A stretch of DNA of 64,000 bases, from contig JANYKC010000012.1 of assembly GCA_025358255.1 (NCBI GenBank), positions 1 to 64,000 of the forward strand. The letters run 5' to 3'. A model generated the notes under the pieces. The model searched no databases. It saw only the letters and a program-made list of their open reading frames with translations, and had not been told where the DNA came from. Below, piece by piece: positions 47,208 through 55,259 of this stretch. The translations under genes were made by a program, and so were the position numbers. Each line of letters begins with the position of its first letter. Position 1 is the first letter of the stretch. The DNA comes from Spirochaetaceae bacterium. Its GTDB lineage: Bacteria > Spirochaetota > Spirochaetia > Treponematales > Rectinemataceae.

Positions 47208-49262
47208 ATGCGCACAACAAGGCCTGTCTCGAGACCGCCTTCCCTGCGGGGAGTCCTCCTCATGACCTTGGTCCTTGTCTACGCAGTGGCCGCGGGCCTC
47301 GCCTTCGTCGCCTTTTCCTGGAGCGCCGGCAGGATCAGCGAGCGCTTCGCCTCAAGGTTCTGCGCTTCCCAGAGCGAGCTCCAGAAGAATCGCATCCTCT
47401 CCCTCGTGGAACGCGAGCTCGCGCTGAGCCGAAAGCTCGGGGACGACCCCGCGGTCAAGGCATGGATGCTGGCCGAGAAGGACCTGGCCGCCAGGTCGGA
47501 TGCCTACGCCGAACTCGAGAGCTACCGCCGTTTCCTCATGGACGGGGCCTGGTTCGTCGCGATCCGCGAAAGCGGATCCTACTACGCGAAGACCCCGGGG
47601 ACTCCCAGCCCGGTCCGCTCGACCTTGAGGGAAGGCAACCCCGCTGACCGCTGGTTCTTCAACGAGCTGGCCCGCGACGGCGACTATGCCCTCAACGTGG
47701 ACCACAACGACCTCCTCGGCGAAAACCGCGTCTGGATCAACGTCCTCGTACGGGACTCCGGCGGCAAGGCGATAGGCCTCGCAGGCTGCGGCATGAACCT
47801 CACGTCCTTCCTCGACGCCCTCGTGCGCGGGCAGGAGGCCGGCCTTTCCACCGTGATCGTGAACGCGGCAGGCGCACTCCAGGCCTCGGCGGATGACAGC
47901 CTGGTGGCGCACAACGCGGAAGCCGGGAGCGAGGCGGAGAAGCTGGATGTCTACGGCCAGATCGAGGACCCCGCGGACCGCGCGACCCTCCGCTACGCCC
48001 TTGAGACGGCGGGCCGGGGCGGGGACCCCGGGGTCTTCGCCATCGGCTACGGCGGCCGGAGGCTCCTGTGCTCCATCGGGGCGATGAACGAGCTCGGTTG
48101 GTACAGCCTTGTCTTCGTCGATGCGGCCAGCGTCATCGCTTGGGCGGACTTCCTGCCCATAGGGCTTGTGATCCTGCTTTCCCTCCTCCTGGTCGCGGCG
48201 AGCATGATGGTCGCCACGAACCGGCTCGTGATCGATCCGATACAGAGCCTTACGGCCGCCTCCGCGCACCTGGCCGGAGGAGCCTTCGACATCGAATTGC
48301 CGGTGACCGCCCGGAACGAGATCGGCATACTGAGCGAGTCCTTCAACTCCATGGCCGCAAGGATCCGCTCCTACACCGCGGGCCTCGAGGAGGAGGTCGC
48401 GGCCAGGACCAAGGAGCTGCGGCGGACGAACGGGGAGCTCGAGCTTTCCCAGCGGCGAATCTTCGACTCCATCGACTACGCCAGGCTCATCCAGGATTCC
48501 ATCCAGCCGGGGCAAGCCGATCTCGAGGCGGCGCTCCAGGGGCATTTCGCCATCTCGAGGCCACGCGACATCGTCGGGGGGGATTTCTTTTTCTTCCGGC
48601 CTGTCGAGGACGGTTTCCTCGTCGCCGTCGCCGACTGCACAGGCCACGGAGTGCCGGGTGCCATCATGACCATGCTCGCCAAGGCCCACCTGGACCGCGT
48701 GGCCGAATCCGCCGCGGCCAAGGGACCCGCGGCCCTGCTGCGCGAGCTCGATGGCCTTGTGAGGGAAAGCCTCAGGAGGGAGTCTGAGACCGAGCATCTG
48801 GAAAACGGCCTGGACGTCGCGCTTTGCCGCTGGCGGGCCTCGGCGAAAGTTCTTGAGTTCGCGGGAGCCGCCTTGCCGCTTTTTGCGTGGATGGGCGGCA
48901 AGCTCCTCGAGGTCAGCGGCGACCCTGTCCATCTCGGTTTTTCCCGACCGGGACGGCCAAGGCACCTCACCGACCGCCGCATAGAGGCACGGGGCGAACT
49001 GCGCGTCTACCTCGCCAGCGATGGCGTCTTTGACCTTCCGGGCGGGCCAAAGGCGCGGGGCTTTGGCCGCTCCCGCCTCTGCGCCCTCATCGAAAGCATG
49101 GCGGAACTGCCTTTCGAGCGGCAGGCGGAGATCGCCATCGCGGCACTGGATGACTACCGCGGGGACGCGTCTCCGCGTGACGACCTGACTTTCGTCGGCT
49201 TTGGCATCGCCGATGGCATCGCCGATGGCATCGCCGACGGTATGGAGGAAAAGGATGCATGA
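47208..49262 (+). CDS. siaA: SiaA-like membrane PP2C phosphatase (dCache-HAMP-SpoIIE)
   Basis: A 684-residue membrane sensor. A first membrane helix (about residues 15-40) is followed by an extracytoplasmic Cache-like domain with DGAWFVAIRESGSYY and DRWFFNELA. The second helix is at about 314-335, then HAMP, a coiled region, and a SpoIIE-type PP2C phosphatase with metal-binding acids in RDIVGGDFF, ADCTGHGVPGA, LASDGVFD and PRDDLTFVG. In Pseudomonas aeruginosa, SiaA dephosphorylates SiaC. The C-terminus has three GIAD repeats. It overlaps siaB by 8 bases. It is the first gene of a siaABCD-like operon. Confidence 0.85.
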   Translation: MRTTRPVSRPPSLRGVLLMTLVLVYAVAAGLAFVAFSWSAGRISERFASRFCASQSELQKNRILSLVERELALSRKLGDDPAVKAWMLAEKDLAARSDAYAELESYRRFLMDGAWFVAIRESGSYYAKTPGTPSPVRSTLREGNPADRWFFNELARDGDYALNVDHNDLLGENRVWINVLVRDSGGKAIGLAGCGMNLTSFLDALVRGQEAGLSTVIVNAAGALQASADDSLVAHNAEAGSEAEKLDVYGQIEDPADRATLRYALETAGRGGDPGVFAIGYGGRRLLCSIGAMNELGWYSLVFVDAASVIAWADFLPIGLVILLSLLLVAASMMVATNRLVIDPIQSLTAASAHLAGGAFDIELPVTARNEIGILSESFNSMAARIRSYTAGLEEEVAARTKELRRTNGELELSQRRIFDSIDYARLIQDSIQPGQADLEAALQGHFAISRPRDIVGGDFFFFRPVEDGFLVAVADCTGHGVPGAIMTMLAKAHLDRVAESAAAKGPAALLRELDGLVRESLRRESETEHLENGLDVALCRWRASAKVLEFAGAALPLFAWMGGKLLEVSGDPVHLGFSRPGRPRHLTDRRIEARGELRVYLASDGVFDLPGGPKARGFGRSRLCALIESMAELPFERQAEIAIAALDDYRGDASPRDDLTFVGFGIADGIADGIADGMEEKDA
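49203..49238 (+). repeat. Three 12-base tandem repeats at the 3' end of siaA
   Basis: GGCATCGCCGAT repeated three times (the last with GAC), encoding Gly-Ile-Ala-Asp in frame, about 15 bases before the siaB ribosome site. Confidence 0.85.
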
Positions 49263-49797
49263 CCTTCTCGCAATGCGGAAGAGCTTTACGCAAGACGGCG
49301 TTCTCATGAGCTTCAACGGGCCTTTTTCGCACAGCATCATCGAGGAGATCGGGAACGCGATAAAGCACTATCTGGAAGGCGAGAACATCAACAAAGGCGC
49401 GGTGACCGACGTCTTTGGCGTCTACATCGAGCAGACGCAGAACGTCAGGAATTACCTGGCCCGCCGCGCCTTCGCCGGCAGCGAGCGGAATTCCGCCATT
49501 GTCGTCATCGCGATCGTGGACGGTCTCCATGTCGTGAGTTCGGGCAACGTTGTCCTCAAGTCGGACGCGGCGGACCTGGCGGCCAGGCTCGACGAGATCA
49601 ACGCGCTCGACAAGGACGGGTTGAAGCGCTTCTACAAGGAAAAGCTCCGGGCCGAGAGGGCGCCGGACGCCTTTGGCGCGGGCATCGGCCTCATCGACAT
49701 GGCCAGAAGGGCGAAGGGGAAGATCGAGTACTCGTTCGTCTCCCTCGACGCCGGGCACGACTTTTTCAGCCTCAGCGTAAAGGTGGCGGGAGCGTGA
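49255..49797 (+). CDS. siaB: SiaB-family protein kinase
   Basis: A 180-residue protein starting at the ATG at 49255 with a GGAGG ribosome site, overlapping the siaA stop. The blocks GVLMSFNGPFSHSIIEEIGNAIKHYLEGENINKG, VYIEQTQNVRNYL, NSAIVVIAIVDGLHVVSSGN and GAGIGLIDMARRAKGKIEYSF match the SiaB family, a GHKL-like kinase. N-box-like IEQTQNVRNY and G-box-like GAGIGL are visible. In P. aeruginosa it phosphorylates SiaC on a Thr, opposed by SiaA. It overlaps the beginning of the siaC region. Confidence 0.8.
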   Translation: MHDLLAMRKSFTQDGVLMSFNGPFSHSIIEEIGNAIKHYLEGENINKGAVTDVFGVYIEQTQNVRNYLARRAFAGSERNSAIVVIAIVDGLHVVSSGNVVLKSDAADLAARLDEINALDKDGLKRFYKEKLRAERAPDAFGAGIGLIDMARRAKGKIEYSFVSLDAGHDFFSLSVKVAGA

Positions 49798-49802
49798 AAA
49801 AC

Positions 49803-50183
49803 ATGCTGGATATGGAAGGTACAAGCTCGACGCCGGCCATCGCCTTTGACGAGGCGTCCATGACGCTCTCCATCCGGGGGGAGTCCTACCCCGAGAATTC
49901 CTTCGCCTTTTTCGCGCCAGTTTTCGAGTGGCTCAACGCCGAACTCGGGAAACTCGCGGTTTTCAAGCTCCATGTGAGCGTGAGCTACATGAACTCCAGC
50001 AGCACGAAATGCATGCTCGACATCCTGGACATGCTCTGCGAGGCGACGCGGGGCGGGCTGGACGCCAGGGTCTCCTGGTTCTATGACGCGGACAACGAGA
50101 GGGCCCTGGACCTTGCAAAGGAATTCAGCGAGGATATGGAGATCCCCTTCGATATCATCCCCGTCGGGGGTGAAGCGAAATAA
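49803..50183 (+). CDS. siaC: SiaC-family regulatory phosphoprotein (DUF1987)
   Basis: A 126-residue protein with TSSTPAIAFDEASMTLSIRG, GESYPENSFAFFAPVFEWL, VSYMNSSSTKCMLDILDML and ARVSWFYDADNERALDLAKEF. In the family the Thr of the SSSTK segment is the phosphorylation site, and the unphosphorylated protein binds and activates the diguanylate cyclase SiaD. With the ATG at 49803 this Thr is residue 68, the number I recall for P. aeruginosa SiaC. A GTG at 49794, overlapping the siaB stop, is an alternative start. Sequence and order support a complete switch. Confidence 0.85.
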   Translation: MLDMEGTSSTPAIAFDEASMTLSIRGESYPENSFAFFAPVFEWLNAELGKLAVFKLHVSVSYMNSSSTKCMLDILDMLCEATRGGLDARVSWFYDADNERALDLAKEFSEDMEIPFDIIPVGGEAK

Positions 50184-50314
50184 CACCTGACCCGGGACGG
50201 GAAGAGAGGACCTCGAGGCTCCTGCGCCGCGCCGCGGGGCTCGATTCGCTCTCCGATCCCCTGGCGACGGAGTTCATAGAGCTCGCCGAGGCCTATGCCA
50301 GGCTGGACGAACGG

Positions 50315-51202
50315 ATGGCCAAGATAATCGCAATTGGCGACAAATACCAGGCTGAGGCGCTCGAGAGCGCGAGCAGGCTGCGCCATGCCCTGGAGGCAAT
50401 GGAGGCCCTCGGTTCGGGGAACCGGGCCTTGCCTCCGCGTCCAGCCCCCGAGGCGCCCCTGCCAAGGGCAAGGGGCCAGGATGGCCTGAGGCCGCGAAGG
50501 GGAAGCTCGGTGGTCGATCCCCTCATCCAGCGCCTTCATGCGGCGATCGAGGAGGGAGGCGAGGGCCGCCTCGCGCCCTTCGCCGTAAACGACGTCAGCC
50601 TCCTCCTGCGGCGCTACGAGAAGACCGATGCGCGGCTCGAGAAGATCGTGACCATAAGCGACGGCTACCAAAGCCAGCTCCGCGAAGCCACGACGCGCAT
50701 GGATTACCTGGCCAGGACCGATCCCCTCACCGGCCTTCCGAACCGGCGGGACATGATGGAGAGACTGGCGAGGGAAGTCGCCCGTTTTGACCGCTATGGC
50801 ACCCTGTTCTCCCTCATCCTGTTCGACATCGATGACTTCAAGCTCGTCAACGACAGGTACGGGCATGAGACCGGCGACAAGGTCCTGCGGAATGTCGCCT
50901 CGATCTTCGGCCGCGAGCTTCGCAAGTCGGATACCTGCGCCCGCTGGGGAGGCGAGGAATTCCTCGTCCTCTGCCCGGAGACCGGAACCGTCGAAGCGGT
51001 GATCGTCGGGGAGAAATGCAGGAAGGCCATCGCGGAATCGGCCGTGGAGGCAAGGGAGTGCCGCATCGGCGTCACCGTGAGCGGCGGGGTCTCGGCGATA
51101 GCCGCGGGCTTCGACATCGATGCCCTTATCCGCGGCGCGGATGATTCGCTGTACCGGGCGAAGGATGCCGGAAAGAACCTCATCCGTGGCTGCGAAGCCT
51201 AG
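50315..51202 (+). CDS. siaD: SiaD-like diguanylate cyclase (GGDEF)
   Basis: Makes cyclic di-GMP, predicted to be activated by SiaC. From the ATG at 50315 it is 295 residues, with a C-terminal GGDEF domain (TDPLTGLPNRRDMMERL, FDIDDFKLVNDRYGH, active site WGGEEF, inhibitory-site RxxD in RKSD five residues before it). Coding probably starts earlier: the frame is open to 50174 and encodes LATEFIELAEAYARLDERM, which continues into AKIIAIGDKYQ. It has no ATG, GTG or TTG before 50315. That stretch and YEKTDARLEKIVTISDGYQ look like a duplicated signalling helix. A CTG at 50222 or an ATA at 50180, overlapping the siaC stop, are candidate starts. Confidence 0.85.
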   Translation: MAKIIAIGDKYQAEALESASRLRHALEAMEALGSGNRALPPRPAPEAPLPRARGQDGLRPRRGSSVVDPLIQRLHAAIEEGGEGRLAPFAVNDVSLLLRRYEKTDARLEKIVTISDGYQSQLREATTRMDYLARTDPLTGLPNRRDMMERLAREVARFDRYGTLFSLILFDIDDFKLVNDRYGHETGDKVLRNVASIFGRELRKSDTCARWGGEEFLVLCPETGTVEAVIVGEKCRKAIAESAVEARECRIGVTVSGGVSAIAAGFDIDALIRGADDSLYRAKDAGKNLIRGCEA

Positions 51203-51337
51203 TGTTCAGCCTCACAAATGGGCAGCACGGGCTCAGCCGATTATCGATAAGGCGCGAACGCGCCAGTGCAATCCTGCCGGAATCATGACCTCGAAAGTCC
51301 AAGGGGCGAAAACATTTGATGGTTCCAAGGCGGAACG

Positions 51338-51890
51338 CTAGATCGGTATCTCGACTCGCGGCCGGTGCGGGATGCCCCTGCGGCTTTCAAGGATGACCTT
51401 GGTCAATTCCATGGCTCTGAATGCCTCGGCCAGCTTGTCCTTGGGGCAGAGCATCCGCCCCGTCACCGTGCCGAGGCGGTAGCACCAGTTGGCCGACATG
51501 AGGGGGGCTTATCCGGAGCTTGTCGTTCATTGTCCGCTTTGATCCGTGCCAGTCGCCGAAGTGCCCGTCCAGGGCCGAGAGGCTGGAGGTGTTGACAATG
51601 CTCCCATTGCCCGGCATGCGGGCGAAGACGTATTCGCAGGCTTCGCGGTACAGCGCAGCCTCGGGCATCTCCTCGAGGACGGAGAAGAGGCCGATGAAGC
51701 CGCCGCGTCCGGAAATCTCCATCGTGGCCTCGAGGGCACGCGCGTGGCTGCTGCCGTGGAACCAGCCAGCCCCGAAACCGATGCAGGCGAGGAGCTTGGC
51801 GGGCAGGTCGAGGGAATCGACCGCTATCATGCTGGCCACGTCCTCGGAGGGCGTGCCGAGGTCTTCCTCGTCCCCGCGCCACGGCCCGTC
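51338..51890 (-). pseudogene. DUF1152-family protein remnant
   Basis: About 184 codons of a family that is normally near 310. The readable part begins GDEEDLGTPSEDVASMIAVD and continues LACIGFGAGWFHGSSHARALEATMEIS, EYVFARMPGNGSIVNTSSLSALDGHFGDWH and NDKLRISP. The frame then shifts in a run of C residues near 51505-51511 (G on the plus strand). The second frame reads LMSANWCYRLGTVTGRMLCPKDKLAEAF to a stop at 51340. The first 120 or so residues are absent. The NrtR-type gene's stop overlaps its 5' border. The homopolymer shift could be a sequencing error, but the missing N-terminus could not. Confidence 0.65.
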
Positions 51891-52575
51891 ATATCTCGAA
51901 CGCGTAGCCCTGGGCCTGGAGCCTCACGTAGGCCTCCTTGTCAAATCGGTAGAGCTGGGCCGCGCGATGGGCGACATCGATCTCCACCTCATCAAGGGGG
52001 ACGAGGAGGCCGGTGGTGAGGATCTTCTTGCGGAAGTTGCGCTTGTCGAGCCCTTCGCAGAGGATGGTTTCGTAGAGGCGCTGCACCTGGGTGAGGGTGA
52101 ACTTCTCCGGCAGGAATTCGAAGCCGAGGGGCTGGTTGCGCAGCTTGGACTGAAGGCGCATCAAGGCGAGGTCCAGGATGAGCCGGTGGTCGAAGGCGAG
52201 GGGGGGGGAGTCATCCACGGGGAACCAGGCCGCGCTCCGCGCGCCGGTGTCGGGACTGACCTTGTGCTCGAGGAGGTTGACGATGGCGAAATACGCCACC
52301 GTGATCACGCGCTCGCGGGGATCGCGGCCAGGCTTCCCGAAGGTGGCCAGCTGTTCCAGGTAGAGGTCCGTGACCCCGGTCTCCTCGGCGAGCTCCCGGC
52401 GCGCCGATTGCCCCAGGTCCTCGTCGAGCTTGATGGATCCGCCAGGCAGGGCCCAGGAAAGGGCGAAGGGCTCGAGGTCGCGCTGGATGAGGAGGACCTT
52501 GAGCCCGCCGTCATCGAGGCCGAAGACCACGCAGTCGACCGTGACGGCTGGATGGGGATATTCGTAACTATACAT
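51889..52575 (-). CDS. NrtR-type transcriptional regulator (Nudix domain + winged helix)
   Basis: A 228-residue protein with an N-terminal Nudix domain whose box is intact ([18 protein letters not shown], then AEETGV). The C-terminal winged-helix-like region is [48 protein letters not shown]. This is the layout of NrtR, a repressor of NAD metabolism genes that senses ADP-ribose through its Nudix domain. The intact box leaves hydrolase activity possible. It has a GGAGG site and overlaps the ADP-ribosylglycohydrolase gene by 8 bases, a fitting partner. Two matching palindromes nearby are good operator candidates. Confidence 0.85.
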   Translation of the reverse strand: MYSYEYPHPAVTVDCVVFGLDDGGLKVLLIQRDLEPFALSWALPGGSIKLDEDLGQSARRELAEETGVTDLYLEQLATFGKPGRDPRERVITVAYFAIVNLLEHKVSPDTGARSAAWFPVDDSPPLAFDHRLILDLALMRLQSKLRNQPLGFEFLPEKFTLTQVQRLYETILCEGLDKRNFRKKILTTGLLVPLDEVEIDVAHRAAQLYRFDKEAYVRLQAQGYAFEI

Positions 52576-53425
52576 TGTTTTCCTCCAGGGGGGCGGTTTG
52601 GGCCGTTTCGGATCGCTCCAGGCCGATGCGTGCCGCGACGAGTCGCGATGCTTCGCTTGGGCGCCAGCGCCCGCAGTAGGCGAGGGTGATGCCGTACAGG
52701 CGCCCATCGAGGAGGCGGACCGCCGGCGCCAGGAGGCTGTCGGGCACCCCGCCGTAGAAGGCCTCCGCGATGGAACCCGAAATCGCCGCCTGGGTGTCGG
52801 CATCGGCCCCGAGGGAGACGGCGTTGCGGATGGCATCCTCGAAACCCGACGAGTCGAGGAAGGCGATGAGCGCCTCGGGCATCGTGACCTGGCAGGTCTC
52901 GTCGAATCGCGCCTTGGGCCGGATCTCTTCCATGCTCGCCTTGAGGTCGTAACCGAAGCGTGCGGTCATCTCCCTCCGGATCGTGCCCTTGTCCGCCTTC
53001 TTGCGGGCCAGGAAGATGGCCAGGGCCGTGGCCTCGGCTCCCTTGATGCCCTCGGGGTGGTCGTGGGTGGGGAGGGCCGTGGCGCGTGCCGCGGCAAGGA
53101 CCTCCTCCTCGGTCTCGAAGGCCCAGGCGACGGGGCTCACCCGCATGGCCGATCCATTGCCGTAGCTGTTGCAAGGCCCCTCGATCTGTCCATCCATCCA
53201 GCGATGGAAGCGCTTGCCATAGCCCGAATCCATGTAGTGCCGTCCGACCCTTCGCATCGCCGTCCCGAAATCGCCATCGCCAAGGAGGGCGTCCGCCACG
53301 GCGCAGGTCATCACCGAGTCGTCCGTATAGGAAGACTCTCCCTGGAAGAGCTCGAAATCCTTGCGCTTGACCGGGTGGAATTCCCGGGTACTTCCGATGA
53401 TGTCCCCGACTATGGCTCCAAGCAT
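52568..53425 (-). CDS. ADP-ribosylglycohydrolase family protein
   Basis: A 285-residue ADP-ribosyl hydrolase of the DraG/ADPRH fold. Metal-binding acids are seen in [10 protein letters not shown] (TDD, near residue 34) and [17 protein letters not shown] (GADADT, near residue 215), and the N-terminal [16 protein letters not shown] is typical. It removes ADP-ribose from proteins, DNA or small molecules, releasing the presumed ligand of the NrtR-type regulator encoded next. The ribosome site is GAGGAGT. Its promoter (TTGCCG-17-TATAAA) overlaps a palindromic operator candidate. Confidence 0.92.
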   Translation of the reverse strand: MLGAIVGDIIGSTREFHPVKRKDFELFQGESSYTDDSVMTCAVADALLGDGDFGTAMRRVGRHYMDSGYGKRFHRWMDGQIEGPCNSYGNGSAMRVSPVAWAFETEEEVLAAARATALPTHDHPEGIKGAEATALAIFLARKKADKGTIRREMTARFGYDLKASMEEIRPKARFDETCQVTMPEALIAFLDSSGFEDAIRNAVSLGADADTQAAISGSIAEAFYGGVPDSLLAPAVRLLDGRLYGITLAYCGRWRPSEASRLVAARIGLERSETAQTAPLEENNV

Positions 53426-53465
53426 GTTGGACTCCTCGGCCGCGCTTCACGTGCGACCTCATGTG

Positions 53466-53497
53466 GTGTTTATAATACACTAAGACGGGAACGGCAA
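53466..53497 (-). promoter_or_regulatory. Promoter and operator candidate 1 (NrtR-type)
   Basis: Minus-strand promoter TTGCCG (53497-53492), 17-base spacer, TATAAA (53474-53469). The palindrome GTGTTTATAATACAC (53466-53480, plus-strand reading) covers the -10 hexamer. It differs at two positions from the site at 53844-53858. Confidence 0.6.
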
Positions 53498-53585
53498 GGG
53501 CTTTTCCTGCTTTCCGCCAGGGCACGATCTAGACTCCGGCCATGGGAAATGCCGCGCGGCTGCGAGGAAGCCGCGGCGCGCGAAT

Positions 53586-53813
53586 TCATGCATATCCCTT
53601 CCATCGCCAGGCCCTGGGCAGGGCCGCTTCACCGAGGAAGGCACCCGAGATCCCGCAGGCCATGGCCACGAGGGCGAAGATCGTTGGCGGTCCGCCCGCG
53701 TAGCCGCGCCATGGTTCGGCCGACCCACGGCGATGGACGCGTGCGGCAAGGCCTTCGCCGCCAATGGCGCCGTCCTCGACCGGGACTTCGGCTAGGCCAG
53801 TGATGTGGTCCAT
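53586..53813 (-). pseudogene. PfkB-family sugar kinase, N-terminal remnant
   Basis: A 75-codon frame starting at 53813 with an AAAGGGA ribosome site. It reads DHITGLAEVPVEDGAIGGEG, then RGYAGGPPTIFALVAMACGISGAFLGEAALPRA. The order Asp ... Val-Pro ... Gly-Gly-x-x-x-x-x-Ala ... Ala-x-Gly ... Gly-x-x-Gly is the N-terminal substrate-binding part of PfkB carbohydrate kinases (about 300 residues). The rest, including the C-terminal DTxGAGD motif, is absent. It shares the intergenic palindrome with the SGNH remnant. Assignment rests on a short stretch, so it is tentative. Confidence 0.45.
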
Positions 53814-53835
53814 GCCATATCCCTTTTATAATGAA

Positions 53836-53864
53836 TTGACAAAGTGTACATAATACACGATTAT
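53836..53864 (+). promoter_or_regulatory. Promoter and operator candidate 2 (NrtR-type)
   Basis: TTGACA at 53836-53841, 17-base spacer, GATTAT at 53859-53864. The palindrome GTGTACATAATACAC (53844-53858) fits exactly inside the spacer, an ideal place for a repressor. Confidence 0.6.
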
Positions 53865-53892
53865 AGGACAACCCAAGGGTCAAGGGGAAAGC

Positions 53893-54310
53893 ATGCGCCA
53901 CCTAACGCAGATCGGCGACTCGATCTTCGACAATGGCAGCTATGTCCCCGATGAGGACTGCCTCGAGGCCCAGCTACGCGACCAGCTCGGGCAGGCCGAC
54001 CGGGTGACCTGCCTCGCCGTGATGACCGGCATCCAGGCGGACTTCCGGGCAAGCTATCGCAAGCTCCTTGACGCAGTGGCCTCCTGCGGCCTTCCCTTCA
54101 TGGTCTGCACCATCTATGATTCGGTTCCGCGCCTCGAGCCCGAGTGCCGGATGGCCTTACTGACCGGCAATTGCCAGGGCAGTGGGCATCTTCAACGACG
54201 TCATCCTGCGCGAGCCCTCGTCCCGGGGCGGGCTCAGGATAGCGCGGGCCATCAAGGGCGCCCTCGATTCAGGATCCTTCACGAAGGGCCGGACCACTGT
54301 TTTTACCTGA
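53893..54310 (+). pseudogene. SGNH/GDSL-hydrolase remnant
   Basis: It begins MRHLTQIGDSIFDNGSYVP with the GDS block I of SGNH esterases. It then jumps to the middle of the family (FRASYRKLLDAVASCGLPFMV, CTIYDSVPRLEPECRMAL). After a frame change near 54170 it continues VGIFNDVILREPSSRGGLRIARAIKGALDSGSF to a stop at 54308-54310. The block with the conserved Gly-Asn and the C-terminal Asp-x-x-His block are missing. At least two internal deletions and one frameshift are needed to explain this. It is driven by a good promoter with an operator candidate. Confidence 0.6.
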
Positions 54311-54335
54311 CGACTTGACCATTGGGAGGCGAGGC

Positions 54336-54830
54336 ATGGGCACGGAGATCGAGCGAAAATTCCTGGTGGATACGCTGTTGTGGCGGCCGGCCGACGCAGG
54401 GACGAGGATCACCCAAGGCTACCTTTGCTCCGAGAAGGGGCGCACGGTCCGCATCCGCATCTTCGGGGACGAGGCGCGCCTCACGGTCAAGGGCGCGACC
54501 GACGGCATCTCCCGGGCGGAGTACGAGTACCCCATCCCCGCCGCAGACGCACGCGAGATCCTCGAAAGGCTATGCGAGCGTCCCTTCATCGACAAGACCC
54601 GCTACCTTGCCGCCTTCGCGGGAAGGACCTGGGAGGTCGACGTCTTCCATGGCGACAACGAAGGCCTCGTGATGGCGGAGATCGAGCTGGACTCGGCGGA
54701 CGCCACGGTCGAGCTCCCGCCTTGGGCGTGGAAGGAAGTCTCGGACGATCCCCGCTACTTCAACTCCAAGCTCGCGAAACGGCCGTTCTCCACCTGGAGC
54801 CGGGATGGCGCTGGGGCCGCGCCGGCCTAG
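54336..54830 (+). CDS. CYTH-domain protein (triphosphate tunnel metalloenzyme)
   Basis: A 164-residue single-domain CYTH protein. The signature EIERKFLV is at residues 4-11, followed by alternating basic/acidic strands typical of the tunnel (GRTVRIRIFGDEARLTVKG, YEYPIP, DKTRYLAAFAGRTWEVDVF, GLVMAEIEL). Such enzymes hydrolyse inorganic triphosphate or nucleoside triphosphates. The length suggests the short bacterial class without a CHAD domain. The ribosome site GGGAGG precedes the ATG. It follows the SGNH remnant after 25 bases and converges with the MBL fragment, overlapping it by 4 bases. Confidence 0.9.
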   Translation: MGTEIERKFLVDTLLWRPADAGTRITQGYLCSEKGRTVRIRIFGDEARLTVKGATDGISRAEYEYPIPAADAREILERLCERPFIDKTRYLAAFAGRTWEVDVFHGDNEGLVMAEIELDSADATVELPPWAWKEVSDDPRYFNSKLAKRPFSTWSRDGAGAAPA

Positions 54831-55183
54831 ATCCCGAAGGCCTGGCCCACCTTCACGAAGCCCTGGAAGTAGGACAGCCACATCTTGGCCTTGGTGTCCT
54901 CGTCGAAACGCAAGTCTACGCCGCCGCATTCGCAGTCCTGGAAGATGAGGTCGGCCCGGTGGCAATGCTCCTCCATCTGCCGGGGCGAGCAGTGCTGCGA
55001 ATCCGTCATGCAGCACACGGAGTTCCTGCCTTCCCTGGAGAAGAGGATGCCGAAGGACGGCGTGATCATGGAGCCCGACAGGATGTGGATCTGCTGGATG
55101 AGCTCGACCTGCCAGCCCTGCCAGGTGAAGGCGACGTTCGGTTCCATGGGCATGGGCTCGAAGAAGGTCTCGAGTGTGGCCAC
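54827..55183 (-). pseudogene. MBL-fold metallohydrolase, C-terminal fragment
   Basis: A 118-codon frame starting at a GTG with a GGAGG site 4 bases upstream. It corresponds to the second half of a metallo-beta-lactamase-fold protein of the cyclic-phosphodiesterase type: TPSFGILFSREG, the SVCCMTDSQHCSPRQMEEH block, RADLIFQDCECGGVDLRF, and the KAKMWLSYFQ end. The N-terminal half with the HxHxDH metal motif is absent, and an in-frame TGA lies just before the start. It may be a 5'-truncated gene that happens to keep a usable start, so expression of a fragment is possible. Confidence 0.55.
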
Positions 55184-55259
55184 GAGGCCTCCATGGATTC
55201 AAGGCCGGCCTTGCGCTCCCGGGGCTGGCGTTCCACCTTTCATGCGTCATACTGTGAGC

